Assembly (NCBI RefSeq): GCF_001507595.1 | Contig: NZ_LQBQ01000034.1 | Span: 1 to 64,000, forward strand | Length of the DNA: 64,000 nucleotides | Source of the DNA: Ruegeria marisrubri | GTDB taxonomy: Bacteria > Pseudomonadota > Alphaproteobacteria > Rhodobacterales > Rhodobacteraceae | Direction of reading: 5' to 3' | Shown: piece after piece, positions 1-7,983 of the stretch | Numbering within the stretch: the first letter of the stretch is position 1 | How the letters are laid out: every line of letters begins with the position of its first letter | Position numbers and translations under genes: made by a program | The notes under the pieces: generated by a model | What the model was told of the DNA's origin: nothing | The model's database searches: none | The model's input: the letters and a program-made list of their open reading frames with translations, nothing else

Positions 1-257
1 ATGAGGAACTTCACCATCGCAGCGAAAATTAGCGCTTCCGGATTGGGTTCGGAGCCGCCATGCGGCAGTACAGTAGATTCTGAGGATTTGACGCAATCTG
101 ATTGTCCACTCACGCCATTCTGCATCGATCGGGACGCACCCGCAGTGAATGTCTGGAGTCCGCCCTTCGCGCGCTACGCCGCAAGGCAGCAGGCAACGGG
201 TTGGTTTGCCCGCATTCACTGTTCTTCGAACCAGCCCAACAGCCCGAGACGGCGGTG
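1..257. other. Non-coding stretch left of terminase
   Basis: I see no convincing gene here. The open frames crossing it have unnatural composition and overlap the end of the terminase gene. A short perfect inverted repeat at 250-266 (seven-base arms, three-base loop) straddles the terminase stop codon. It has no T-run after it on the minus strand, so it is at best a weak terminator. In most phage modules a portal gene follows the large terminase directly, and none starts here. Confidence 0.4.
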
Positions 258-1733
258 TTACCGCCGCCTCACGCGTGTTCGGTTCAGTTCACGCCGCGCG
301 ACGTTGACCGGGTGCTCCCGACCGAGGGCGCGATAGAAGCCGTTACCCTTTGACCAGTTTAGGAACTGGCTGAAGCTGTCGACCTGGTCGTCGTTCCGGC
401 CACGCGAGAAGGACTGCAGCTCGCGCTTAAAAGTTGCCAGCCAAGGCGCCTCGGTTGGCAGGAGGACCTTTCCTTCCTCCACTGGCGCGCAGGCGGCGTT
501 GAAGCGGATTTCCTTGTCCTTGTCAGGGGGCAAGCGGACGTAGCGCTTGTCGTCCTGGAACAACTCCTGGAACAACGGCCGGCCGGTCGCGGCATCCTCG
601 ATCAGAACCTTCTCGGGATCCCATTGCTCAACCAAGGCCAGCACCTTAGCTTTCAGTTCGGGGTAGTCCAATTGCCCGCGCCAGAGATCGAGCAGATGCC
701 AATGCGGCGGCAGGAACCCCCAGGTCGTGCAAACGGAATAGTCCGACCGCGGGTCAGCCGAAGTCCCGGTATCCCAACTCTGGACAACCAAGTGGTACTG
801 GTTCCGTGGGAGAACCTCGTCATAGGTTCCAAACCACTCCCAGCGAAGCACCGAGCCGTCCGGTGCGATCGGGTTCTGCTGGTATTGGCAGTTGAAGACC
901 GCGGACCCCATTTCACGGCGCATGCGATCGAGTGTCGCCCGGTCGAGTTTCGCCGGGAACAGAAGATCCCCGGGCTTGCGCCGATGCACTTGCCCGTGCC
1001 CGATTGGAATGACCTCGTTCTCCTCCGCGATGGCCGGCAGGTTCAAGTGCCGGTAGGTGCCCTTGTCGAGGAGGTATCCCGGCGGGTCCATCTCGTGCAA
1101 CCGCTGGGCGATCATCACCACCCTGCCCGCCGCCGGATTGTCGAAGCGCGACAGCAACGTGCCTTCGATGAACTCCTGCGCCCGGATCAGCTCCGCCTCG
1201 GAATTGGCGTCGCCGGCCTTCAGGAGATCATCGATGATGATGTAGTCGGCGCCGTGACCGGTCACCGAACTGCCGATGGACACCGCCTTGCGGCTGCCGC
1301 CCGCGGTGGTGCGGATTTCTTCCACGGTATTGCCCTTCTTCGCCAGCCGAGTCCCGGGGAACATCTCGCGGTACCAGCGCGACGCCATGACCCGCCGGCA
1401 ATCGTCCGAGTGTTTGCGGGCGAGGTCGAGCCCGTAGCTGGCCACGATGATCTTGGCGCCCGGATGGTGTCCCAGCAGAAAGGCCACGTAGGCGACCGCA
1501 ACGGTGACGGATTTCAGGCAGCGGGGCGGAATGTTGATGACCAGCCGGTGGTACTCACCGGTTCGCACGTTGTCGAGCGCATGACACATCGCGCGCACAT
1601 GCCAAGCCGGCTCGAACGTGCCATTGGGCCCGTGATGGAGGGTGTCGAACACCTTCCACACGAACGGGAAGAAGTTGTCCCGGCAGAGATTGATGGCGGC
1701 CTGCCGAACCATGCGCGGATCAGGTGCCGTCAT
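258..1733 (-). CDS. Phage terminase large subunit
   Basis: This encodes about 491 residues of a phage DNA-packaging motor, an ATPase plus nuclease that cuts and pumps DNA into a prohead. The N-terminal ATPase domain has a Walker A variant, PPRCLKS, and a Walker B segment, YIIIDDLLK. The C-terminal part has the RNase H-like nuclease signatures QSWDTGTSADPRSDYSV, VLIEDAATG and DDQVDSFSQF, as in Terminase_6C families. I chose the ATG at 1733 because AGGAGG lies six bases upstream. Longer versions would run far into the DUF5681 gene, which this start overlaps by 14 bases. No portal or capsid gene follows within the window, so it may be a packaging gene of a satellite, a remnant, or the edge of a prophage extending left. 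Confidence 0.9.
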   Translation of the reverse strand: MTAPDPRMVRQAAINLCRDNFFPFVWKVFDTLHHGPNGTFEPAWHVRAMCHALDNVRTGEYHRLVINIPPRCLKSVTVAVAYVAFLLGHHPGAKIIVASYGLDLARKHSDDCRRVMASRWYREMFPGTRLAKKGNTVEEIRTTAGGSRKAVSIGSSVTGHGADYIIIDDLLKAGDANSEAELIRAQEFIEGTLLSRFDNPAAGRVVMIAQRLHEMDPPGYLLDKGTYRHLNLPAIAEENEVIPIGHGQVHRRKPGDLLFPAKLDRATLDRMRREMGSAVFNCQYQQNPIAPDGSVLRWEWFGTYDEVLPRNQYHLVVQSWDTGTSADPRSDYSVCTTWGFLPPHWHLLDLWRGQLDYPELKAKVLALVEQWDPEKVLIEDAATGRPLFQELFQDDKRYVRLPPDKDKEIRFNAACAPVEEGKVLLPTEAPWLATFKRELQSFSRGRNDDQVDSFSQFLNWSKGNGFYRALGREHPVNVARRELNRTRVRRR

Positions 1734-2151
1734 CGTCATCCTCCTGGTCCTCGACATCCTCTTGCCCCGCCTGCGGGGAGGAGAAGAAATCCCGGAGGAT
1801 GTCATAGTCTACCGGCTCGGGCCTGCCCGAGAGACCAGCCTCAGTATCGTGAGCCTCGCTGTCGCCAAACAGGTCCGCATCAAGCTTCAGAAAGGCCAAC
1901 AGCGCCTTCGAATCTCCCTTCAAGGCACTGGCCGCCAGCCGCTTGGCCATGGCTTCCGCCTTGGTGATCCGGACCTCGCGATTGCCCTCGCGGACCGTGA
2001 TTTTCGATTCAAGCTCACGCTTGAGGCTGGCACTCAACCCCCTGGCACCTTTCGGTCGCCCTTTCGGATTGCCTGACTGGCCTTTCTTGAACCGCGTGTG
2101 TTTCGGCGGCTTGCCATATCCCACCTCGTAGTCCTTTTCGTCATCAGACAT
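1720..2151 (-). CDS. DUF5681 domain protein, terminase-associated
   Basis: This is a 143-residue protein. Its N-terminus has the DUF5681 signature, a basic Gly/Pro-rich motif (FKKGQSGNPKGRPKG, about residues 18-32). An Arg/Lys-rich helical middle follows, and then a very acidic C-terminal tail ending EDQEDDDDGT. The start at 2151 gives the canonical MSDDEKDYEVGYGKPPKHTR opening and overlaps the stop of the upstream methyltransferase by eight bases. The gene in turn overlaps the terminase, so the three are probably translated together. In phage genomes this family commonly lies just upstream of a large terminase. A small-terminase or DNA-binding packaging role is therefore an inference and has not been shown. 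Confidence 0.8.
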   Translation of the reverse strand: MSDDEKDYEVGYGKPPKHTRFKKGQSGNPKGRPKGARGLSASLKRELESKITVREGNREVRITKAEAMAKRLAASALKGDSKALLAFLKLDADLFGDSEAHDTEAGLSGRPEPVDYDILRDFFSSPQAGQEDVEDQEDDDDGT

Positions 2152-3538
2152 GGCGGACCTCCTTTTTAACGACGGCGTTTGCCTCTGCAGCCCGGCCGTC
2201 AAAGGTCTCGCCGGTGACCGCGTGCACGACCTGTTCCCCCGTCATCTCCTGCCAGCGACGGATGGCGACATCGACATAAGTCGGGTCCAACTCGATCAGC
2301 CGGGCCCGACGCCCGGTCTTCTCGGCTGCCAGCAGCGTGGCGCCGGACCCGCCGAAGGCATCGAGCACCACGTCGCCGCGATGACTGACATCCATGATCG
2401 CGTCCGCCACCAGCGCCGTCGGCTTGACCGTGGGGTGATCTGCCAAATCGGCCTCGCGCCCCTTGCCGAAGCTGTTCACGCCTGCATAGTCCCAGACATT
2501 GGTGCGGTTGCGGCCGTGCTTGCCCAACTCCACGTTGTTGATGTGCGGCGCACCCGGCTTCTTGAAGATGCAGATCAACTCATGCTTGGACCGGTAGAGG
2601 CTGCCCATGCCGCCGTTGGTCTTGTTCCAGACGCAGAGGTTGATCAGGTCGAGACCGCAGGCCTTGCCCATGGCAATCAGGTCCTCGATATGGCGCCAGT
2701 CCATGCAGACCATGGCGATGCCGCCCGCAGGCAGATTGGCCACGACATGGGTCAGGAAAGTCTGGAGAAAGCCTCGGAACTCGGTGTCGGTCATCTCGCC
2801 CGAGGCCATGGCGAACTCGCGGTGGCTGCCATCCTTGCCCAAGCGCACATGCCCCTGTACCGGAACATTGTAGGGCGGATCGGTGAAGACCATGCGCGGC
2901 ACATCACCATCCAGCACGGCGGCATAGCTGTCCGCTTCCAGCGCATTGCCGCAGAGGATGCGGTGATCCCCGAGCAGCCAGATGTCGCCCGGACGGGTGA
3001 TGGCGGCTTGTGCCCGGTCCAGCTCTTTAGCGGTTTCCGGCTGACCAGCATCCGTATCACCTGCCCCTTCGATGAGGATGTCGATCTCCGGCACCTCGAA
3101 ACCAGTGATGTCGAGGGTGAAGTCCAGTTCGCCATCCAGGCTCAGGTCCATCAACTCGGCGAACTCGATCTGCAGTGCCGCCTGGTTCCAATCCGACAGC
3201 TCGGCCAGCTTGTTGTCGGCGATGCGCAGCGCGCGCACCTCGGGCGGGCTGAGATGGTCGGCAACCACGGTCGGCACCGTGTTCAGCCCCAGCGCCTTCG
3301 CTGCCTCGAACCGGCCATGACCGGCAATGATCACGCCCTCACCATCGACCAGGATCGGGGTGACGAAGCCGAACCGGGCGACAGACGCCTTCAGCCTCTC
3401 GATGTTCTTCGCCGTGTGAACGCGGTTGTTGTTGGCGTAAGGCTTGAGGTCTGCGATCGACGTCTGCAGGACCTTTTCGGCCATCCAGACGGGGGTGGTC
3501 GATGCCGCAGCATCGCGGGGTTGGGATTGGGTACGCAT
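2144..3538 (-). CDS. ParB-N domain fused to DNA methyltransferase
   Basis: This is a 464-residue fusion. Residues about 20-130 form a ParB/Srx-like N-terminal domain (NNRVHTAKNIERLKASVARF, then IIAGHGRFEAA). The rest is an amino-methyltransferase of the DNA modification methylase class with catalytic DPPYNV and, downstream, the SAM-binding FGGSGATLLAAEK. This IV-before-I motif order fits the beta class of N6-adenine or N4-cytosine enzymes. I chose the ATG at 3538 because TGGAGG precedes it at good spacing. A GTG twelve bases upstream is the alternative. No restriction endonuclease lies next to it, so it is probably a solitary methylase of a mobile element. The target sequence cannot be read from the protein. 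Confidence 0.88.
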   Translation of the reverse strand: MRTQSQPRDAAASTTPVWMAEKVLQTSIADLKPYANNNRVHTAKNIERLKASVARFGFVTPILVDGEGVIIAGHGRFEAAKALGLNTVPTVVADHLSPPEVRALRIADNKLAELSDWNQAALQIEFAELMDLSLDGELDFTLDITGFEVPEIDILIEGAGDTDAGQPETAKELDRAQAAITRPGDIWLLGDHRILCGNALEADSYAAVLDGDVPRMVFTDPPYNVPVQGHVRLGKDGSHREFAMASGEMTDTEFRGFLQTFLTHVVANLPAGGIAMVCMDWRHIEDLIAMGKACGLDLINLCVWNKTNGGMGSLYRSKHELICIFKKPGAPHINNVELGKHGRNRTNVWDYAGVNSFGKGREADLADHPTVKPTALVADAIMDVSHRGDVVLDAFGGSGATLLAAEKTGRRARLIELDPTYVDVAIRRWQEMTGEQVVHAVTGETFDGRAAEANAVVKKEVRHV

Positions 3539-3939
3539 GCGCGCCTCCACTCGCTAGTGCCGCTGATGCGGCAGGTGTCAGAATGGATCGCATCGGAGAA
3601 GTCGGAGAGAGCATGAACAGCAACTCCCCGGACCGAACGATCCGGCGAATTGCCTCTTTCGATGCTCCCTTTGGGCGTTCGGGCCCGGTGAGTGCTTCTG
3701 GCAGGATATGAAGGTCCAGCGTGAGGCACCCCGAAGATAGCCACCCAGCTAGCAAGAAGCAAGTTTTTTGTTTATTTCCCGTGCGTTACGACACCTGCGA
3801 TTCTTCGTCAACGCCAGCGGATTCAGGCTGGACTACCGGCGCGAACCACGCATCACTGGTCCCACGCCCGACATGTTCGGGCTCACCTCGGTACCGGGGC
3901 ACGGCATCCCGCCCCCCCTTGAACACGAGGAGACCAGAC
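3539..3939. other. Divergent intergenic region of the island
   Basis: About 400 bases separate the leftward methyltransferase operon from the rightward recombinase operon, so promoters for both should lie here. I see a small perfect hairpin at 3558-3573 (TGCCGC, four-base loop, GCGGCA) just upstream of the methyltransferase ribosome binding site. A T-rich run lies at about 3763-3778. I found no clear sigma-70 boxes and no supportable gene; the open frames crossing it look like chance. Confidence 0.4.
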
Positions 3940-4170
3940 ATGCCCAAAACCAAACACACCAAGACCGACAGGGTGCAAGCCCTGCTTCGCCGCCCCACAG
4001 GTGCCAGCCTCGCGGACATCTGCAAGACCACCGGCTGGCAGCAACACTCGGCCCGGGCCGCACTCAGCATGTTGCGCAAGAAAGGCGCAACGATCGAACG
4101 CCGCGCATCGGACAAACCGGGCGCGCCGGCCACCTACCACCTCGTTGCAGATATGGACGGCGGGGCGTGA
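3940..4170 (+). CDS. DUF3489 domain protein
   Basis: This is a 76-residue basic protein matching the DUF3489 family, a compact winged-helix-like fold. The pattern TGASLADICKTTGWQQHSAR followed by ALSMLRKKGATIERR looks like a helix-turn-helix plus wing. The ATG at 3940 is preceded by GAGGAGACC, a strong ribosome binding site. It is the first gene of a tight trio with DUF2924 and a large serine recombinase, with the next start two bases after its stop. I infer a DNA-binding accessory role in recombination or its control. The family has no established function. Confidence 0.85.
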   Translation: MPKTKHTKTDRVQALLRRPTGASLADICKTTGWQQHSARAALSMLRKKGATIERRASDKPGAPATYHLVADMDGGA

Positions 4171-4172
4171 CC

Positions 4173-4583
4173 ATGCCAGTCGAAATCGCCGATCTGGAGG
4201 CAATGGACAGGTGCGACCTGCTGTTGCTCTGGCAGCAGCTGTTCGACTGCCCTGCCCCGGCCATGCTGAGCCAGCCCTTCCTGAGGCGCTTCATCGCCTT
4301 CGAACTGCAGTCCCGCCGTCACGGCGGGTTGTCCCGGAAGGTGACGGCCAAGTTGGACAAGGGGGCGGACCAAAAGCCGCGGCCTACGCCCCCGGCCCTC
4401 AAACCCGGTGGGCGCCTGCTGCGCGAATGGAACGGGGTGACCCACGTTGTCGATGTCATCGAGGACGGCTTTGCCTGGAACGGTCACGCCTACCGCTCGC
4501 TTTCGGCCATCGCCCGCGAGATCACCGGGGCGCACTGGTCCGGGCCCCGTTTCTTCGGTCTCATCGGAAAGGCCGCCAGATGA
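4173..4583 (+). CDS. DUF2924 domain protein
   Basis: This is a 136-residue protein of the DUF2924 family. The N-terminal helical part contains LFDCPAPAMLSQPFLRRFIA and FELQSRRHGGLS. A Pro/Lys linker follows, and then a C-terminal module GGRLLREWNGVTHVVDV with SLSAIAREITGAHWSGPRFF, which resembles a small nucleic-acid-binding domain. It starts two bases after the DUF3489 stop, and its own stop overlaps the recombinase start (ATGA). This family is found next to site-specific serine recombinases in alphaproteobacterial mobile elements. A role as recombination cofactor or directionality factor is inference only. Confidence 0.85.
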   Translation: MPVEIADLEAMDRCDLLLLWQQLFDCPAPAMLSQPFLRRFIAFELQSRRHGGLSRKVTAKLDKGADQKPRPTPPALKPGGRLLREWNGVTHVVDVIEDGFAWNGHAYRSLSAIAREITGAHWSGPRFFGLIGKAAR

Positions 4584-6259
4584 GCCCGCGTCGCAAGATC
4601 CGCTGCGCCATCTACACCCGCAAGTCCTCCGATGACGGGCTGGACCAGGACTTCAACTCGCTCGACGCGCAACATGAGGCCTGCGCCGCCTATGTCGCCA
4701 GCCAGCGTCACGAGGGATGGTCGCTGCTGCCGCAGCGATACGACGATGGCGGCATCTCCGGCGGCACGCTGGAACGACCCGGCCTGCAGCGGCTTCTGGA
4801 AGAGATCGATGCCGGGCGCATCGACATGGTGGTGGTCTACAAGATCGACCGGCTGACCCGCTCACTCACCGACTTCGCCAAGCTGGTCGAATGGCTGGAA
4901 CGGGCAAACTGCTCCTTCGTCTCGGTGACGCAGGCCTTCAACACCTCGTCATCCATGGGCCGACTGACCCTGAACGTGCTGCTGTCCTTTGCCCAGTTCG
5001 AACGCGAGGTCACAGCCGAGCGCATCCGCGACAAGATCGCCGCCTCCAAGAAGAAAGGTCTCTGGATGGGCGGCAACTTGCCCCTGGGCTATGACCGCCA
5101 CCCGGATCCCAAGGCCCGCACGCTGGTGGTAAACGAGGACGAGGCCAGCACCGTCCAACGCCTCTTCGACCTCTATGCAGACTTTGGCTGCCTGCGCCGG
5201 GTGGTCGAGCGGGCCGCTGCGGAGGGGTTGCGCTCGAAGCGGGTTGTCCGTGCTGACGGCACCGTCAGGGGCAATCGCCCGCTGTCGCGCGGCCAGATCT
5301 ACTACCTGCTGCGCAACCCGGTCTATCGCGGCAGGATCCGCCACAAGGACAAGGTCTGGCCCGGCCAGCACCCGGCGATCATCGGCGAGGACCTGTGGGA
5401 GCGGGTGCAGGAGAGGATGCGGCAAGCCTCACAACGGTCCCGCGCGCAACCCTCACCCGACATGCCATCCAGAGGGACGGACCCCGGCGCCTGGCTGACC
5501 GGCAAGCTGCGGGATGACACCGGCGACCGGCTCACCCCGACCCACACCACCCGCAAGGGCCGACGGCTACGCTACTACGTCTCCAACAGGCTGATCTCCG
5601 GGGGCACGGATCCCACCGGTTGGCGATTGTCAGGACCAGCATTGGAGACGGCGGTCATCAACATCGTGATCACACATCTGCAGGAGGCATCCGCATCGCA
5701 CCGGATCCTCGCGCGCCCCGAGGCCGGGTCCGCATCTGCAATCAAGTCCGCGGTCGCAGAGCTGGCCACCCAGCTCCGTGATACCGGGGGTCGGGTCTGC
5801 GCCGGCCTGCTTGCCTCCGGCACGCTCAAGCGCGGGCGGATCTGCCTCGACCTGGACGGCACGGCCCTGGCAAGCGCGCTTGGCCATTCGCCAGACGATC
5901 TGAACCCGGACCTGCTGAGAATCGAAGCGCCTTTCGACCTGCGGCGCCGCGGCGTCGAAGCCAAGATCATCGCCGGCGATGTGCAGCCTCACCCGGATCC
6001 GCATCTCCGCGCCATGCTGATCCGCGCCCACGGCTGGGTCCGTGATCTGAAAAGTGGTGTTCAGATCGGGGACATCGCGCGCCGCGAACAGGTTCCCGCC
6101 TCCTACATCCGCACCCGCGCCCAACTCGCCTTCCTGTCGCCGAAGATCCAGGCCGCGATTCTCGACGGCAGCCAGCCGCCGGAACTCACCCTCAAGCGCC
6201 TGGTCAGCGTCACCCATCCGCTGGATTGGGCGGAGCAGGAGCGCATCGTCGGCTTCTGA
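4580..6259 (+). CDS. Large serine recombinase
   Basis: This is a 559-residue site-specific recombinase of the resolvase/invertase superfamily. The N-terminal catalytic domain (about residues 1-150) opens with IRCAIYTRKSSDDG, which contains the nucleophilic serine, and carries VVYKIDRLTRS and FAQFEREVTAERIRDKI. A Recombinase domain follows (GYDRHPDPKARTLVV to RNPVYRGRIRHKDKVWPGQH). The region where many relatives have a Cys zinc ribbon instead reads LTGKLRDDTGDRLTPTH and has no cysteine pair. The start at 4580 overlaps the DUF2924 stop by four bases, so a long upstream extension of the frame is spurious. The enzyme probably integrates or excises this island. Confidence 0.93.
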   Translation: MSPRRKIRCAIYTRKSSDDGLDQDFNSLDAQHEACAAYVASQRHEGWSLLPQRYDDGGISGGTLERPGLQRLLEEIDAGRIDMVVVYKIDRLTRSLTDFAKLVEWLERANCSFVSVTQAFNTSSSMGRLTLNVLLSFAQFEREVTAERIRDKIAASKKKGLWMGGNLPLGYDRHPDPKARTLVVNEDEASTVQRLFDLYADFGCLRRVVERAAAEGLRSKRVVRADGTVRGNRPLSRGQIYYLLRNPVYRGRIRHKDKVWPGQHPAIIGEDLWERVQERMRQASQRSRAQPSPDMPSRGTDPGAWLTGKLRDDTGDRLTPTHTTRKGRRLRYYVSNRLISGGTDPTGWRLSGPALETAVINIVITHLQEASASHRILARPEAGSASAIKSAVAELATQLRDTGGRVCAGLLASGTLKRGRICLDLDGTALASALGHSPDDLNPDLLRIEAPFDLRRRGVEAKIIAGDVQPHPDPHLRAMLIRAHGWVRDLKSGVQIGDIARREQVPASYIRTRAQLAFLSPKIQAAILDGSQPPELTLKRLVSVTHPLDWAEQERIVGF

Positions 6260-6278
6260 AACTCTCCGAAATTCCGGC

Positions 6279-6469
6279 TTCCCTGATACCCGGTGTGACG
6301 TCCCTGTTCCGGCGCAGAACTTCCCTGTTACCGTGAAAAAATTCCCTGTTCCACAGCTTAGGGAATTTGGGGCGTAAATCATTGATATCACTCCATTATA
6401 ACAAAGGCGAAATCAGGAATTTCCGCCAAAAATGCCGAAATTCCCTGTAAACTCCCTGTTTTCAGGGAA
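6279..6469. repeat. TTCCCTG repeat cluster between recombinase and tRNA-Ser
   Basis: TCCCTG-containing motifs recur in one orientation at about 6279, 6300, 6321, 6342, 6441 and 6453. The first four are spaced at almost exactly 21 bases. A CAGGGAA in the opposite orientation at 6463-6469 forms a perfect hairpin with the last copy (TCCCTG, TTTT, CAGGGA). The stretch 6360-6480 is AT-rich compared with its surroundings. It lies between the recombinase stop and the 3' end of the tRNA-Ser gene. It is a candidate recombination or regulatory site. The rest of 6260-6637 holds no gene I can support. Confidence 0.6.
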
Positions 6470-6637
6470 AATCTGTCCAAAGCGACCCCGCGAAAATACG
6501 GAACTGAGACTGGCGTCAGAACCGTGCCCTAGTTGTGCTTGCTAGATCGTCTCTGATAGAAAACGGGTATGGTAACCTGCGGAAATCTCGCCAGAAATCC
6601 GGGACAGAAAATATCACTGGAGTGAGACGGGACTGGG

Positions 6638-6727
6638 TGGCGGGGAGACAGGGATTCGAACCCTGGGAACGCTCTCACGTTCAACGGTTTTCAAGACCGC
6701 CGCATTCGACCACTCTGCCACCTCCCC
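6638..6727 (-). tRNA. tRNA-Ser (anticodon UGA)
   Basis: The minus strand reads GGGGAGGTGGCAGAGTGGTC at the 5' end, has the anticodon loop CTTGAAA (UGA, complement of 6691-6693), a long variable arm, the T-arm GGTTCGAATCC, and ends TCTCCCCGCCA. The acceptor stem pairs seven bases with one G-U, and CCA is encoded. At 90 bases it fits a class II serine tRNA. Its 3' end faces the phage-like island, the usual side for tRNA-directed integration. Confidence 0.96.
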
Positions 6728-6738
6728 GGCGCAGGCCG

Positions 6739-6767
6739 GGTCTAAGGCCAAGTGAAACAAGAGGCAA
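6739..6767 (-). promoter_or_regulatory. Candidate sigma-70-like promoter of tRNA-Ser
   Basis: On the minus strand TTGCCT (6762-6767) and TAGACC (6739-6744) are separated by 17 bases and end 11 bases before the mature tRNA. The -10 box is weak. Position and spacing are the main support. Confidence 0.35.
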
Positions 6768-6932
6768 GCCAAAAGAGGGAAAACCCGCCGAGCCAGGGGC
6801 GGTGGGCTTTCCATAGCCAGACGTGCGGGTTATGATCCGTGCGAAGGATCGTTGGAGGCCCGCACAGGCGAGGTGGGCAAACCAGCGGCCGGGTCCGGCG
6901 ACCGGGTCCGCAGTCAGGCAAGGGACGAAAAG

Positions 6933-7970
6933 ATGAAGCGAGTGACCGAGAAACGCACGAGCCTGTTTCGGCTTGCGCTTCTGGCATTGGCAATGGGTGC
7001 ATTGGCGGCTTGCGAGGAGGGAGCGGGCTCCTCATTGACCCAGCCAGGCGACCAGAGCGCGGCCCAATCACCAAAGCCCAGCAGCAAGGCAAAGCAGCGG
7101 GACGTAGAAGCTCCCGAAGTATTCGAGGCGAAGGAGGCAGGGCTTTGGGATGGGCGCCCCTCCTTGGGCGGCATTTGGGTCGCGCATCCGGATGTTACGC
7201 AGCCTCAAAGGGTAAAAATCGTAAACACCACCAACGACAAATCGACGGTCGGCGCCCTTTTCCGCCGGGAGCGGGCGCTTCCGGGTCCCAAGGTCCAGGT
7301 GTCGTCGGATGCGGCAGCCAAACTGGGTATGCTGGCTGGGGCGCCAACCCAGCTTCACGTTATCGCATTGCGTCGGGAAACGGTCGAAGAGCCGCCGAAG
7401 GCCAAGCCGGCTGCCGCGGAAAAGTCGGAAGAACCAGTCGAAAAGCCAGACCAGAAGAAAAACGAAACGACCGAAAAACCAAAGGAGCCCACCACCACCT
7501 CCACGGAGCCGGCGGCAGCCGACCAAAAGTCGGACAAGCCAACCGAAACGGCCAATTCGGAAAACGCTCAGACGAACAAGAAAAGGAAATGGTGGCAGAA
7601 AAAACCGAAAGACGGCGAGATCACCGAAACCAGGCTTGATCCGATCGCTGGGGCCGCTGCGGCCATCGACGCGGCAGAAACCCCTTCGAAATCAAAGGCG
7701 GCCGCGGCTTCGTCCAAGCCGCCTGAGGGGCGTTCGATCACCAAACCCTTCGTTCAGATTGGAACCTTCAAGGTCGAGGAAAATGCCAAGGTTGCAGCCG
7801 AGAAGGTCCGCCGAGGCGGTCTGAGCGCCGAGGTGAGGTCGGTTTCGAAGAACGACAAGACTGTCTGGCGCGTGGTCGTCGGCCCCGCAGAGAACCGGGC
7901 CGAGCGCAATGAAATTCTGGCGCAGGTCGAGAGCCTTGGCTTTACCGACGCCTACATCGTCAAGGACTGA
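6933..7970 (+). CDS. SPOR domain lipoprotein
   Basis: This is a 345-residue predicted lipoprotein. A lipobox LAAC follows a hydrophobic segment (LFRLALLALAMGALAACEE), so the mature protein would be anchored by an acylated Cys. The middle, about residues 150-250, is a low-complexity Lys/Glu/Pro/Thr region. The C-terminal 75 residues form a SPOR domain (SITKPFVQIGTFKVEENAK to WRVVVGP), which binds denuded glycan strands at the septum. I chose the ATG at 6933 because AGGGACG precedes it and the signal peptide then starts correctly. It lies 13 bases upstream of a D-Ala-D-Ala carboxypeptidase gene, so the two probably act together on peptidoglycan. Confidence 0.9.
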   Translation: MKRVTEKRTSLFRLALLALAMGALAACEEGAGSSLTQPGDQSAAQSPKPSSKAKQRDVEAPEVFEAKEAGLWDGRPSLGGIWVAHPDVTQPQRVKIVNTTNDKSTVGALFRRERALPGPKVQVSSDAAAKLGMLAGAPTQLHVIALRRETVEEPPKAKPAAAEKSEEPVEKPDQKKNETTEKPKEPTTTSTEPAAADQKSDKPTETANSENAQTNKKRKWWQKKPKDGEITETRLDPIAGAAAAIDAAETPSKSKAAAASSKPPEGRSITKPFVQIGTFKVEENAKVAAEKVRRGGLSAEVRSVSKNDKTVWRVVVGPAENRAERNEILAQVESLGFTDAYIVKD

Positions 7971-7983
7971 GGAGAAGACTGCC

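Noticed and set aside
1..336. Plus-strand frame at the left edge
   Set aside because: It overlaps the end of the terminase, has no family resemblance and shows no ribosome binding site.
624..1967. Long plus-strand frame over the terminase and DUF5681
   Set aside because: It is the antisense of genes with clear motifs on the minus strand, and its composition is rich in Arg, His and Pro typical of shadow frames in GC-rich DNA.
2150..3616. Long plus-strand frame over the methyltransferase
   Set aside because: It mirrors the methyltransferase on the opposite strand and has no recognisable domain.
3339..3755. Minus-strand frame crossing the methyltransferase start region
   Set aside because: It overlaps the N-terminus of the methyltransferase in another frame and resembles no family; the intergenic part looks non-coding.
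6260..6480. CRISPR array from the TTCCCTG repeats
   Set aside because: Repeats are only 7-9 bases long, partly unevenly spaced, and there are no cas genes.
6535..6816. Short plus-strand frame across the tRNA-Ser
   Set aside because: It runs through a structural tRNA gene and encodes no plausible protein.
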